Origin: Knoxdaviesia capensis
Lineage: Eukaryota; Ascomycota; Sordariomycetes; Microascales; Gondwanamycetaceae
Direction of reading: 5' to 3'
DNA length: 64,000 nucleotides
Assembly (NCBI GenBank): GCA_001510575.1
Contig: LNGK01000005.1
Location: 2,053,234-2,117,233 of the forward strand
The notes under the pieces were generated by a model that saw only the letters and a program-made list of their open reading frames with translations, did no database searches and was not told where the DNA came from. The translations under genes were made by a program, and so were the position numbers. Shown in pieces: positions 1-12,661 of this stretch. How positions within the stretch are numbered: the first letter of the stretch is position 1; each line of letters starts with the position of its first letter.

Positions 1-3000
1 GTTGGAAGAAGCGTGGGCCTGTTTGTCAGAGGAAAGAGGCTGTTGCTGGCCTGGGGACGGCTTCATGCCTATTAAGATTGAATCATAGTGATTTGAGCTC
101 GTGACAAAGTAGAATAGAACGAGGACCTGGTTGTGGTGAGGAAAAATATCAGTGTTAGTAGTAGCTCTACATTCAGAGTGTGAGCACAAGGCCTAGGCAC
201 GATAAGACTTGAAGCAATTATCATGAGAAAGCAGATATAGTTACAACTATATCATGGAGATGGAGTTGACCCACAAAGAATGCCAATAGGATGTATCGCA
301 CATAGCGCGCACCAGCTGCGGCCATGGTGATAATCGAAGCTTAGGGGCCCCTTTGACCAAAGGACACCACAATGCAAGAGAGGATAGAGAGTTAGGCGAT
401 AAGGGTTATGCGGATAATGCTTATGCGCCAGAGGAGATCCGATAATGTCGATGGAGGGAAGGAAGTGGAGTGAAGGGTATTAGTGGTAAGAAGTCGGGTC
501 GTAGTTATTTCGTAGGAGGAAGAGAAGCCATTAAATGTCAGAACAAGGCCACACAAAGACGGTAGGAATCAAGTTACGACAAAAAGAAGAGTGGAGGTGT
601 CAAGTATTGTGGCACGAGGCGGGAGAAGTTATGAACATGAGGTTGGACAAATCCAAGTTGGAGAGAGGGTAAAAAAAAAAAATTGGTCAGGCTGGGCGGC
701 TTAGTATATAGTAACATTCCACAACCGAAAAAAGAGGGATGGGCTGGAGATGAGGGAGGGGAGGGCAAGATTGAGGGAAAAATGAGGAGGCTATTGATCA
801 AATGTTCAATAAAGAATCAATAAGATTCCTGAAAAGCCACACAAGATGGAGAAGAGAGGAGAGAAGGAAGGAAAAGAAAAGGGATTAAAAAATACTAGAA
901 AGGAGGAGAGGCGAATGGCACTAGCTCCGGTGAACACGCAACACACCGTATTGAATCCAAACGGGTTCGTGCTGATGACTGTAAAACCCCAGTTTGGCGT
1001 GGACTTGCGTCCTATCGCGTTTTGGGGCAACTAAAAGCTGGAATGGCCAGCCGTCATGCTCAATGTAGGGAGATGGAGCCTCAGTATTGGGTACAAGATG
1101 GGTCAATAAGAATGTAGGGCGGTTTTCTGCAGATCGTAAGTACCAAGTACCAAGTACGTACCGACTGCACGTGAAAGCAACATCGCAAACATGACCTGTG
1201 GCTGATCCATTTAAGCTGGTAACCTAACGCTGGAACGCAGCTTTGGACCCTCCCAAAAGCCTATCACAGCTTCCAAGCTTGCCTACCGTGGTTATGTGTG
1301 ATGCTGCTGCGTCGGGAATATCATTTTCGTGGAGGAAAACCGGGTGCAACCAAAAGATTCTACTGTACGGCCTAACAGTGCTGAGTCGCTTGCTACCTAT
1401 ACGATACCATATGCCCAACTCCTAAGTTCCCCAATGCCACCTTGTTCCCAAGTTTCGATTAAAATGAAGTTCACCAAGTCTCCACACGCCCTTAACAGAA
1501 GCATGTCAAACATGAGCGACGACGGCCACTCGATATATCTCTGTGAATCACAAATCAGGGGTCAAGATTTCACGGCGCGGCTCGGTTTTCCTTGTGGCAT
1601 TCCATTGCACTGTTAAGGGACAACCCTCGCTAGCCGAGTCCACACTGAATTACCTGAACTTGTGATTCAAAATACGAGCCTACGACTACGAGGAACGGAC
1701 TCTCAGTATACGGGCTATATTGAATATCCAACTTGCCTCCGTACTCTGAGTACCTATGGAGGTAGGCATTTACGTATACCGCTGTCGTTATCATCGTAGA
1801 TGAAACATATCTTCACCAGTCTAACTGCCACTAGTATCCACCGTGGCACACATCAGTCAGGGGCGCTGTGGATTTTTTTCTTTGGGGTGTTACCCGTGTC
1901 TGTGAAGAGTTGTCTTGTTTAAAAAGGGAAATGCATGTTGCCTCTATTCCCGTAAAGAAACGCCACAGACAGACCTAGAACTTCGGACGAATGTGGAAAG
2001 ATAACACCCCGATATTATTCCTTGAGTGCGCCAGAAAACAAAAATTCCCCTGAAATTTTGTCGCTCATCAATGCTACCGTGACGTGTGCGCCGATACGAA
2101 CATGGGATGAATCGGAGGCGAAATGTTCGTTTGTTACAGGATGCATATTGATTAGATTCTGGAATACTAATTTTTCTATGCTTAGGGTTACTCATATATG
2201 ATTGCCATGCTCGGATTCGCGGCTTGAATTTCATGGCTATGCACGTCCTTTGTCTCTTCTAAATCCTCTGATACTAGATGTTTCTTAACCCATAAAGAGA
2301 TTCTAAGAAACCAGCCGGAAAAGGGGGTTAGATAGTATCTATTAGCCGATTCATAGTACTATACACGACTGGACGACAGGTAACAAACCATCTTTGCTTA
2401 GGAAGTTGAGGCTCCCGGCTTTTTACTATGTATCTCTCTGCCTCTCTCCCATGCCTCGTAATTATCCCTGCCACTACATGGCTTCTGCTTGCTTAGCAGG
2501 GTCGTTGATATTAAGAAACTTCATATTATATATATATATTTAGAGTTACCGTGTATCATACTCCTTTTGATATCACTTTAATAGAAATGACTGGAAAGAC
2601 GAAGTGCCTTAGAAAGTACCTATAGAACACTGAAATGTTCCATTATGGACAAACCTTACATGCCCCCTATTACCCTAGTTCCGAGAGAATACCCTGAGTT
2701 TCTTATAGTCTTGAATTTTCCTGAGTGTGGTCACTGGTCAGTGACGATGGAAATCGCGAGTAGAAAATCTGGGGACAACGAGAGCCTCGTAACTTGGGTC
2801 GGTATTGGACTTGACTGAAATCTAGCCATGAATGTTAAAGCAGAATATAAGGATACTCGCAGATGCAAATATTCGTTCATGTCATTGGGAGGACACTTTG
2901 CCTTCACTAACTGATATGTGTTTGTGTGTGTACTGAAACCAGAAGAAGATAGCTTTATAGGACTTTGCGTGAAGTGAATAGAAAATAGAAAGCAATGATA

Positions 3001-3755
3001 GCGGACAGATGCATAACATAAATATCAGATATACTAGGTTAACCCTTATCAACCCTAGCTCGTTCCACTCCCTCACCCCGTGAGTCATCATGAAACCACC
3101 TCGGCCTATGATTGGCTGGATGCTGGTTTTTCGTTTGGTAGCTTCTTCCTTCCCCTCTACATCTTTGGCGTATTTGAAGGGTGAAAACTTCAACTGAAGA
3201 TGACGACCTGACTTCTGGTTCATTTAACCCATCCTCTTTGCACAACTCCATTGTGGTATTTGGGCAATATCGTGGCCCCATTGATATATACACATACCCT
3301 TGGATTTCTATACTGTCTTTGATTGTTATACTCTTTTCTTCTCAGTCACTGTCTATTTTTGATATCTGCTCAGTTCTCCCCCTCTTCCTGTCATCTATCT
3401 TCACGCTGTTGAGGTTTCATCTCCCACTTGGAATTTCAACCTGGGTCTGCTGTTTCTCCAACTTCTTCTCCATAAACTGCAACATGTCAGTATCGAGAAG
3501 ACAAACTGAGCTTCCATCATTTCCTCCTTCGGTACTAGTATGTGGCCACGTTCTCTGCTGCTGTCTTGGATGCGGTTGTTTCTTGACACATCGTGGCGCG
3601 CCGCAAGTGTGTCGTGACGCCATGTCACCCAGATCGAGATTCATTCCGTGTATTGGTTCCCTCATCTAACTAAAGTCTATAATTTCCTCTCCAACATCTA
3701 GCAAATCTAATTTCCTTGTTTCCACTTTTTACGAGCGGTTTCCTCTCCCGTCGCC
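1..3755. other. Gene-poor leader region upstream of PAT1
   Basis: No open frame here has both convincing composition and family resemblance. All are short and overlap on opposite strands. The stretch holds a small direct repeat of the heptamer AAGTACC near 1137-1160, an AT dinucleotide patch near 2522-2545, and pyrimidine-rich sequence just before the PAT1 start that fits a fungal promoter and 5' UTR. I see nothing else in it. Confidence 0.5.
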
Positions 3756-6324
3756 ATGTCATTCTTCGGGTCCGGCCCCGGCCGCCACAACACCGCCGCG
3801 CCTGGCTTCTCCCAAGCCCACGATCCTTTTGCTGGCCTTGCCGGGCACGTCGATGAAGACGCTCTCGATTATGAAGATACCTACGATGGTCTCGGAGACC
3901 AACTGGATGAAGCGGGCGATGCCTTCAACGATGACACGTTTGGCGGAGCTGATGATACCAGTGGCCATATTGGCAAGGACTTTGATTTCTTTGGACACAC
4001 TGCCCAGGTGGCCGATGCCATCGAGGAAGAAAACATGCGCTTTCACCGTCACATAATCCATGCGAAACCTCAGGCTCAGCAGCAGCATGACGCACCTCCG
4101 CCAGCCAACTTCTTCTCCCGGCCCCCAGTCGAGGCAAAACCTTTGCGCACTGGCTACGAGAAGTATCAAGATGCTGAGCCGCTTCCTGACCTCAATGTTG
4201 ATTTCAACCTTTGGGGAATGGCTCCCCCGAAAGCATCTTCTCAACCCCCTACTTCTGCTGTCCCCCAACAGCAAGCCCAGGCTCCGACACGCAAGGTCAT
4301 GAGCCTGGAAGAGGTTGAGGCGTCTCTTCGCTCCCAGTCAAAGCCTCAGCAACCTCCCGCCGAGCCGTCTTCTTATCAGCAAAATATCCATCCCGAACAT
4401 CAAGACTTTCTGTATGCTAAGTTGAAGCCGGCTATGGAACAGCATAGCACCTATCCTGACGAACAGCAACAGCAGTTTCAACAAGGCCATATACCGCCGC
4501 CCTCTCAGGCCCATCTCCAACAACCCCAGGTCCAAATCTTGCAACGACCGCACAGTGGTGCAGGGCAACAGCAGCCCTCCCATCTGCGGAGACATGACGT
4601 TCACTCACCTCATGGCCAAATGGGTGTGTCACCGCAACCCATGCATCCGATGCAACTCATTCAAGACATGAACCACATGAGCCTTCCTGTGTCTGGACAT
4701 CGCTCTCAAGGATCAGGATACCAGCTGCCGCACATTCAGCCGCCCCAACTACCTCCGTCGCTTTCCGAGGAGCAGAAAGCAATCCTGCTGCAGCAAGAAG
4801 CGAAGCGGGCGAAGCGCAACCATAAAATATGGCTTCTTTCCAAGGACAATGGCCTGATGACTCCACAGGACAAGAATTTCATCACCCGCATCCAATTGCA
4901 GCAACTCGTCACGGCCACGGGAATGACTACCGAGGATGGCGAAGAACAGGCCCTGAATGATGATTTCTACTACCAGGTTCACACTTCGATCCGCGGAGGC
5001 CAGCGCCAGAACCCTAGCCAACCCCTTCACAACTTTGCTCAGACATATCTCCACCAAACCGGCAGTCGACAAATGGGTGGTCGCCGTCACGGGCGATCGG
5101 CTGACAACCACGTTCAGCGCATGGAACAACAGGTTCTGCGCGCCGTTGAAGCGGCTAAGAACAAGCCCAAGAATCCCCAGCTTGTTATTGCCGGAAGCCT
5201 TGGAAAGATCAGCTATAGCAACTCTAAAACACCCAAGACTCTGCTCAATATCAAGGCACCTCCGGAGGCCCAGCGCCCCGCTCCCCCCCGCCGACCCAAC
5301 GGATCCTCATCCACCACCACCGGCGTGGATCGCAAGGCAGTCTTGCGCAACATTGAGAATGTTTACACCACGCTCATGGATATGGAGGATCATGCCCGCC
5401 ATATGCCAATTGCTGTTAACGGTGTTGACGATGAGGAGTTCCAGGCCAAGCATTCTGAGTGGACCCAGGAAGCGCAAAAGATGAACGACAGTCTGTGGAA
5501 CGACCTCAAGGTTCATGAGCCTATTGGTGCTACGTCTGTCCACCCATTTATTGCGTTCCTATCCTTCAGCAAGGGAAAGAAGGCAATTCCTCGAGTGTTC
5601 CGTCATGTCACCTTTGAGCAGCGTACAACCATCCTGACAATGATTATCTACCACCTCGACCAGCTGGACGTTGTTGCTGGCGCCCAGGTTGACAGTGGTG
5701 AGATGACTCTGAATGCAGCCATGCGCGAAAATGTTGAGCTATTTTCTGCTGTTGTCATGCCCAGCCTGTTCCAGTACTTCAACGAGACGGATCTCGATAT
5801 TGTGGATGGCGTTCTGGAGCTGATTACCACTAAACTCAACGTTGATCTTATTGCCAAGACACGCATCGGAACTTCTATGCTCACTCTTATCCTGAGTCGC
5901 GCAGAACTTCTCAAGCAAGCTCGTGGCGGTAACCCGAGCCTCTGGGCCAAATGGTACGTTTTTCTCCCCCGGTTAACTGAACCCGGTTTAAGACCAGTCC
6001 TGCTAATAACTGCGATATTTGTTCGTGCCTTTCAGGGATAAAACTTTCAGTGCTTTCTTCATGATTATCGAGCCATCTCTCCCCCACATCTTCCCTGAAA
6101 GCATCACCTCGGGTGAAGATATCTATGTGTGGCAGCTCCTAGCAGCCATTGGTGTCAGTGCCACTCCTGAACAGCAGCAGCATCTTGTGCTGGCTGTCAA
6201 AGACCGTGTTTTGGGCACCGTGGCCCACGCAAAGACTCTTCCCCCTACTATCTCCGCTCAAAGACTGGGAAATGTGAATCTCTTCATGCAGTCCATCGGA
6301 TTAGATGTTGAGCTTCTGGGTTAG
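3756..6324 (+). CDS. PAT1: Decapping activator Pat1 (topoisomerase II-associated protein homologue)
   Basis: Spliced model: exons 3756-5953 and 6036-6324, with an 82-nt GT-AG intron carrying a CTAAT branch-like site, giving 828 residues. The protein opens MSFFG like yeast Pat1. An acidic N-terminus follows, with a DDTFG motif and, 13 residues on, FDFFG; these correspond to the DETF and FDF elements through which yeast Pat1 contacts the helicase Dhh1. The middle (about 160-340) is rich in Gln and Pro, as expected for a P-body scaffold. The C-terminal half is ordered and matches the PatC helical repeat, including the VFRHVTFEQR and TTKLNVDLIAKTRIG segments. In the family the protein bridges Dhh1 and the Lsm1-7/Dcp2 machinery to promote mRNA decapping in the cytoplasm. 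The start is the first ATG of the open frame, in good context (CGCCATGTC). Confidence 0.93.
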
Positions 6325-7913
6325 CCTACGCATACCGACATTCCTAACTCTCAGTGTTAGTTAGATAGATCACACCCTTTCCCCGATTCTTCCTCCTTAT
6401 CCCGCTCTATCTTCTGTTATTGTCCTCTTTTTTCCCCTCGTTTATGTCCGTTTTTTGTGTCATGCCCTTGCCTTCGTCGACTTCATCAAACAGCTGTCCT
6501 CTTCGCCCCCTTGCCTTTTTTCCCCTTTTTTTCTTTCGAGCTACGTTTCTGTTTTGCTTTCGTTTTTGTGTTTCTCCCGTTTTGCTGCTTCTATACTCTG
6601 GCTTACAATTCAGTACGCTTGAGGTAACCCCCGATGTTTCAGAGTGTTTGTGCTATTTCGACATGTTTTTCCCTTGGGAGTAATGGAATTTCATGCGAAA
6701 TGCCTTTGCAGCTCCTTCTCACCCGAACCCGGCCCAAGGCCGTTCAATTTTCTATATATCTCCCCCCTCTCGAGCTAGCAACGATTATTGGTTTGCTTGC
6801 AAAGTCTTACACCGGCTACTTGTTCGGTGTGGCGTGGGCGATTTTCAATTTCTTCGCTGCATTCCGTCTGTCAGCTACAACAACCGGCAGTTTTTTTTTT
6901 ATGCCGAGTAGGATGACTTGAACATTCATAATGATCGAAAACTCCAATATTTCAGAGTTATCATTATTGTTTTACCATGAATTCCCTTTATGAGGGCCGG
7001 TCTAACCATCTCTTCATCTTCTTTCTTTTTTTTTTCTTCGCAACCTTTAATATGAGCTTCGATGCTACGTATGGCGGGTGGGGAGCTTATCCATGATCTT
7101 CTAGTTCACCATCCAGGTAACCTTCGCCTCCATGGCTGGATTTTCCAGTCCGAATTCCCTTCACCCGGAGTTCTCTGAGAATGGCATGTTTTGGGTTTAC
7201 CCGTCTTGAAAGGATACTCCCACACATCCATTTACTAGGTTTCTGTTCTGTCTCTCATGACCTACTCCTTATGCTGTCTTCACTACAATTATTTGATGAA
7301 GCAGCGTAGCGCAGGCCTTCCTTTTACTAAAGCCGTGCTTGATTTTCGTTTCTTGCTTGTTTCTTTTGCGATGTGCTGCTTTTCTTCTCGTTATGTTTCT
7401 TTTGTCCTCAAACATACATATCTACCCACATTTTGTTTTATCTGCTCTTTTGGCTTGTTCACACTTGTACCTCTCTAACTTGGTTTATCGGCCAGTCTGA
7501 TGATGATGGAGAGGTTATGGGGGGGAGATAAAAAGGACAATAAAGCCGGAATCGTGAGGTGTGTGAGGTAGATCGAATGAATATTTCGATAGACCTAGGT
7601 AGTTATGGATGCCACGAATAACTTTTACTGTTAAAAAAGACCGTCAAGATTTCTGAATATATCATGAGCCAACCATTCGGCTTGTCGGAAACTCTTGGAA
7701 CACGTAAATTGTTGCTGTGATCTTGTTATGTATTTCGTTTTCTACATGTGAACTTGGTCTTGGCCACATGGATATCGTTTTTAGCATCAACTGTGACATT
7801 TGAATTAATAACTGTATACAGTGAAACTTTAAAAGCGCAGAGGGCCGGAGTTTTCATCAAGCTGATAACCTGCACCCCTGAACGCCAGGAAAAGACACAA
7901 ATGGTGTCACCAA
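6325..7913. other. Intergenic region between convergent PAT1 and RPC37
   Basis: About 1.6 kb between two converging genes. It is T-rich with many oligo-T runs on the + strand, consistent with the 3' UTR of PAT1. No open frame has coding character, and I see no RNA gene or repeat. Confidence 0.5.
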
Positions 7914-9191
7914 TCAATCGAGATTCATCGCACTTCCTCTCGCAAACGACACCGACCTCTGACTAGGTTTCCGCGGCCCAGATGCTTTAGAAGGCTCTTC
8001 GGGTTTGACCGTAGCCGCAGGAGCAGCCGCAGCAGAGCCGGCTTCGACCGCATCCACATTGATTACGCCGCTAATGGCGTCCATCAGATCGGCTTCACTC
8101 CACGTCGACTGCAGTTCGCGGAAGCTGTCAGACGCCTTATCTAACACATCGGGGCGTTTCTTGGCCGCTGCCGCAATAGCCTCTGCAGAAGCACCAGCAG
8201 CCGGAGCAGGCGGGGTGTAGTTCTTGTATGCCGGGATAAAGGTGTCTTCGAACACTGCCCAGGCCTCGTCAACGTTCTCGTCGGTGTACTTCAGCCGGCG
8301 CCAGCGTTCCGACTGCACGTTACGCAATCGGTCAGCCATGGTCTCTGTTACGACAACATCGGCCTCTCCGGCAGTCTTGACTGTCATGTGGATAGCGCGC
8401 ACACCGGCTCCGGCGCCCGATGCTCCTGCCCCACTGCCCCCAGCTGCCGCGCCTGGTTGGCCCGACCCGCCCGCACCGTTGCTAGCGTCTTTCGATGCGG
8501 CCGTCGAGGATTGCTTTTCTTGTTGTGCGACAGCATCGATGTGGTGTAGTTGGGGGCGAAGGTGGATCATAGAGCTTGCAGGTGTGAAATGCAGTTCGTC
8601 TATGAGGGACAACGAGCCGAGTTAGTACACATTCATGTGTTTCAAAGCTCGACTTCTTGAAATCAAGGTTTCAGGAGAAAATATGAAACAAGACTTACTG
8701 TCTCGAAACACTCCCACCATATTTTTCACCATTGAGTCATCGGGCTGTTGACCACCCAGGGTTTGAGCAGCCAGCACACGGCCTTTGCGCATCTCGTCTG
8801 CCCAGTCGCCAGTCTCACCCAGACCCGCATGAGGATCGTCGGCCTTCTTGCGCGCCCGAGATGGAGCCGCACCGACACCAAATCCTCCAGCCAGGCCATG
8901 GCTGCCACCGCCCTTTGCAGTGGTGCTGTCTTGAAGCGTGCGCCCCCAGTTCATGCCCCTTTCCCTGTCGTAGCTATCGAGAGTGTTGACGGGAATATCA
9001 ACCTCCACTAGGCCGGTCCGTGGCTTCACGCGCATCTCTTGCGGGGTAGCTGAAAACGGTCGTGTGTCATCGCGACGGTTGGGCTGTTGAAGGAGAAGCA
9101 GTTGTTGGCTAAGGGGGAGGGCAGGGTTAAGGAATACATCATAAGTTGCGACAATCGGGTCGTCGTCTTCTTGGAGCTGGTGAACTGGCAT
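7914..9191 (-). CDS. RPC37: RNA polymerase III subunit Rpc37 / RPC5 (Sin-like family)
   Basis: Exons on the minus strand are 9191-8699 and 8599-7914, with a 99-nt intron (GTAAGT...ATAG) that splits the codon between RD and ELHFTP; 392 residues. The N-terminal part reads DDPIVATYDVFLNPAL and RPRTGLVEVDIPVNT-like sequence ending in NWGRTLQ. This is the hallmark beginning of the Rpc37/POLR3E family, which dimerises with Rpc53 and helps Pol III terminate and reinitiate in the nucleus. ELHFTPASSMIHLRPQ after the intron matches the family's second conserved block. The rest is Ala/Gly-rich linker followed by a helical segment. The first ATG in frame (9191) is preceded by an in-frame TTG that I do not use. 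The C-terminal tail is Ser/Lys-rich. It shares an 841-bp divergent promoter region with the EIF1AD-like gene. Confidence 0.88.
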
Positions 9192-10032
9192 TATCAAAAC
9201 TGACGATAGCTTAGCAGGTGGGGGAGGAATGAAGTCGTAGGTGGCAAGCCAAGAAGAAAATGAAGAGTTTTAAGACAAAAAGAGGTCAACTGAGGAGTTA
9301 GACTAGTAAGAAGTGTGGACTATACGATTATAGAAGTGTCCCAGGAAAGAAAGGAAGAATAAAAAGAACGTGATGGTTCAGTTATGTCGAGCTATATAAC
9401 AAAAATTCTTTGTCCCAAAAAGTCTTATCGATAAGAGTTTATGAGAGGGGTGGCTACTTCTCTATAGTGGGGGCCAGCAAGTGCCTAGCCCCTGTTTTTC
9501 TCCTTCATAGGCCTAAGCTCCTCTATAAATAGCCCCTGAATAAAACTTCAACTTATGAAGTTAATAGATATATGTATCCGAATAGAATAATATCCTCTAT
9601 CATTTTCGGTATATATGGTCGAAAGGAGTGATAGAAGTGGAGTGTGATAAACTGATAGTCGAGTTACTTACTTCAATTCATTATTATTTACTTGATAATC
9701 GGAAGAGCTTACTTAAGGCATGTCATTCTCTTTGCTCTTTGGCTTTTTCAAAGCCTCATATAAATAAATGTTGGACTCTATAAAATGTCCATTTATCTTA
9801 CGGGGTAGGAATGACCCCAGGTGCCGAATAGTCAAATATGTGCACTATCCGGCTTTCCTCGACCGAGAAATCTTAGGCTTGCCAGCCCCACAAGGAAAAA
9901 TCCATTTTATATACAAAACAGGTGTTGGGGTAAAAAATTGATTCAAAACTTCACTTTCAAAGATATCATCACAGATCATAACGCCATATTATAACCGGTC
10001 CGCAAAGAAGTAACCATCAGAAATTTCAGATA
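9192..10032. promoter_or_regulatory. Divergent intergenic region RPC37 / EIF1AD-like
   Basis: Shared upstream region of two divergently transcribed genes. It is distinctly AT-rich compared with flanking coding DNA. It contains two adjacent short inverted repeats on the + strand: GGGGT...ACCCC at about 9802-9818, and GCCGAATAGT...ACTATCCGGC at 9823-9853 with one mismatch. No TATA element could be assigned with confidence. Confidence 0.4.
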
Positions 10033-10536
10033 ATGGCACCAAGGAAGAAGACCGTCATGGCCGCAGCCGAAGAGTCCGGAACGCCACCGGACACCCTTCT
10101 TCCAACACAGTCCGTCGCACGCGCATTGCGGGCTGAGGGCAACAGCACATGGGTCTGCGAGCTCCCGTCTCAAAAGACCGTCCTAGTGGAACTCGCATCA
10201 CGGTTCCGGAACACAATCTGGATCCGGCGTGGTGGCTTCGTGCTGGTTCAGCGGTTCGAGTCTGATGAGATCGTCGGACGACTGGAGGGCGAGATTGTGA
10301 ATGTCGTTCGAGATGAAAAGGCTTGGCGAAAAATGAAGTATTGGTAAGATACTCCGTCTGACTCCTCTTCGCTTCATTGGCTCATGAAGCCTGCCTACGC
10401 TATGGTTGGTGTCTCATCTAATCTATTCAATGTCGAACATAGGCCCGCCGAGTTTGTTCGGAAACAGGAAGAGGATGATGATGAGGAGTCTACAGTAGGA
10501 AAGATGCCACCTAGCGACTCGGAAGATGACGAATAA
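10033..10536 (+). CDS. EIF1AD-like S1/eIF1A-domain protein
   Basis: Exons 10033-10343 and 10443-10536, with a 99-nt intron splitting a Trp codon; 134 residues. The frame resumes as WPAEFVRKQ and ends in an acidic tail (DSEDDE). The central part, QSVARALRAEGNSTWVCELP then VELASRFRNTIWIRRGGFVLV, is the eIF1A/S1-like OB fold of the EIF1AD (haponin/Obelix) family. The acidic C-terminus and small size also fit that family. Human EIF1AD is a nuclear protein linked to late 40S maturation; a ribosome-related role here is inference from homology. The gene is convergent with ALG3, the stop codons being only 185 bp apart, so the transcripts probably overlap at their 3' ends. Confidence 0.88.
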
Positions 10537-10720
10537 TGCAACTTTCAGAAGTTCCGCAGCTGCAGCATCATCTACTCCCTTTGTCATTCGCAAAGGCAAA
10601 CAAAGAAATTGAGATTGATTGGAGAAGGGTGACAAGATGGGCATGAATTGAAGTGAAAAAAGAGAAGAAGCCATTACCGAGGGGAGGCGTTGTGTGGAGA
10701 CTATGAGGACGAGGATATTC

Positions 10721-12217
10721 TCAGTTGAGCTTCTTAATGGCCTCCAGCACCTCTGGAGGGACATCGTCCGATTTCTGCTCAGCTCTGAACACAACTCGGT
10801 CAGTGAAGAGCAACGAGAAAACGACAACTGCCGAGCTGATCGGGGTGCTCGGGAAAATGTTCCAGGCCACCTCCTGTGCAATCCAAACAGCGTAGATGAT
10901 CACGGGGTGCATACCCGCATGCCAGAGGAGGAACGGGGTAGACCAAGCAATGTACGCATAGAACTGGTAGTGCAGCGACCGGGCAAACAGCATGCCCATG
11001 TTCACACCAGCTAGGATAGTGGCAGTGGCAAAGCGCGGGGTAACCCGGAACGACACCAGCTGCTCCTGGCTGGGCGACAAGGGGGACCGGAGGCGCGCAA
11101 ACGCGCCGAGGATGGCAGAGAAATCCATCTTCGTGGGCTCAAACCATCGGAATGCAATGAACGAGGCCAGGTCAGTTGCATGCAGAAACAGAAGCGTGAT
11201 GGCAAGCTCCCGACTGAGGAAGGTTTCCTCGCCCAGGAAACGCATGTTCACGGTCCACTCGTACTTGAACTGGCGCGTCAGCTCAAAGGCACGGCTAAAG
11301 TATCCCCACGGATTCTTCGACACGAACGGCACGGCGATGGCGAACTGCAGCTGGGCCATGATCCAGGCCAGGCGCAAACTGCCGGTGAAACCACGAGCGA
11401 GAAACAGAACCACGCCCACCGCCGGAAGTGCAACGAGAAGACTCATTTTGATGCCAAGACCCCAAGCAAACACAACAGCGCCAAAGGTCCATCGCCGACG
11501 TTGGAAGAGAAAGATGGTAAGCCATAGGAAAAAAACGGCGAAGCAGTCGTTGAAGCAGCGCAGGATGAAAATGCTATGGAGTCGCTTCGAGAGGATGAGG
11601 AGAGGGTAAACGTATGGAGGAACCTATGGATACACAGAGAATACGTGTTAGTATATATCGTCTTAGCTGTGCAATCCAAATATCTCAGTGACGCATTCAC
11701 ATGCCTTGGCCTTGTTGTAGCAGGCAAAAACGAGCGCAAGAGTCCCCATGTACAGGGCAGCAAATATCCGCTGAGCAGCAGCAATGTTGGTTCCCTCGTT
11801 CGTAATGTAGTACAGGCCTGTATAGGTGTAAACATGGGCAGCCGGGTACACAAGAGGTCCGGTTCCGCCCTTGATGAGGGTATAGTCGCGCTCTCCTTCA
11901 ACAAATTGTCGGACCTGTTGCATATATGCAACCCAGTCAATTTCGGTATCTAAAGTTCACAGGGGAAGTTTCCAAGTTAGTCAGACGTGCATTGAGAGTA
12001 CGAAACCATTATATTTAACAAGCAGAGAGCCCATACAAGAAACCGAAGATAGGATCATCACGCAGAGGCTTTGGTCGAGCATCCACAGAATAGGCGCAAC
12101 AATAGGCGAGAGCATATGCTCGCCGGTCGCGATTTCCAGGGCCGTCCGATAAAGCTGGACATACTGCGGAACAGGCGCGGGCGGCTCCGCGGGTGCTTTT
12201 ATCGATGGCGTGGCCAT
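10721..12217 (-). CDS. ALG3: Dol-P-Man:Man5GlcNAc2-PP-Dol alpha-1,3-mannosyltransferase Alg3
   Basis: Exons on the minus strand are 12217-12037, 11949-11705 and 11623-10721; 442 residues, normal for Alg3. Intron 1 (87 nt, GTATGG donor) joins SSVSY to TEIDWVAYMQQV. Intron 2 (81 nt) joins YNKAK to VPPYVYPLL and keeps frame and alignment only if a GC donor (AAG|GCATGT) is used. Family blocks seen: TEIDWVAYM, GTGPLVYPAAHVY, SKRLHSIFILR(C)FND, WGYFSRAFELTRQF and NMRFLGEE, among several hydrophobic membrane spans. The enzyme adds the first dolichol-phosphate-linked mannose in the ER lumen during N-glycan precursor assembly. The chosen start (MATPSIK) gives a short Pro/Ala-rich cytosolic leader; an upstream in-frame extension looks like UTR. 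Confidence 0.92.
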
Positions 12218-12661
12218 TGCATAGAGCTGAAGGTGAGTTGTGGTGATCAACGATATGTTTGTGGAAAGGATGGGGAGAGGAAGAAGCAGACAGTATATAT
12301 CTGTCGTGAGTAAAATACCTAGCTCCAACAATTTGTGCGAAACATGTATAAATAGCACAACAAGCACTGATGCAGAGACCAAGAACTGCTAGGTTCCAGA
12401 ATCAGCAAAGTCCACTATAAACAACCAGGGTGTTGCAGCTGGTGGCAGCTGCACCACGCTTAAACTTGCGACTTTTCGCGAGGCTTGCTTCACATCTGTG
12501 CTTTATCTACAACTCTCAGGCCTCTCACCGTATTTGATTTTCTTAGATTTTTTATTGATTTTTTGTGTGACAGAACGTTATTTTAGGATTGCTTTTTTTC
12601 AAGGAGCTATATGATATCTTCATTCCAACTGGTTTAGTCCTAACATGACTCTTCTAGGTTC
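12218..12661. other. Spacer between ALG3 start and DAAO stop
   Basis: A 444-bp spacer between two minus-strand genes. It should contain the ALG3 promoter and DAAO terminator. It is T-rich near 12530-12600 on the + strand. No specific element is recognised. Confidence 0.4.

Noticed and set aside
11624..11704. GTGAAT and GTCACT donors for ALG3 intron 2
   Set aside because: GTGAAT gives the wrong frame; GTCACT is in frame but adds four residues inside a conserved segment and is a poor donor, so the GC donor is preferred.
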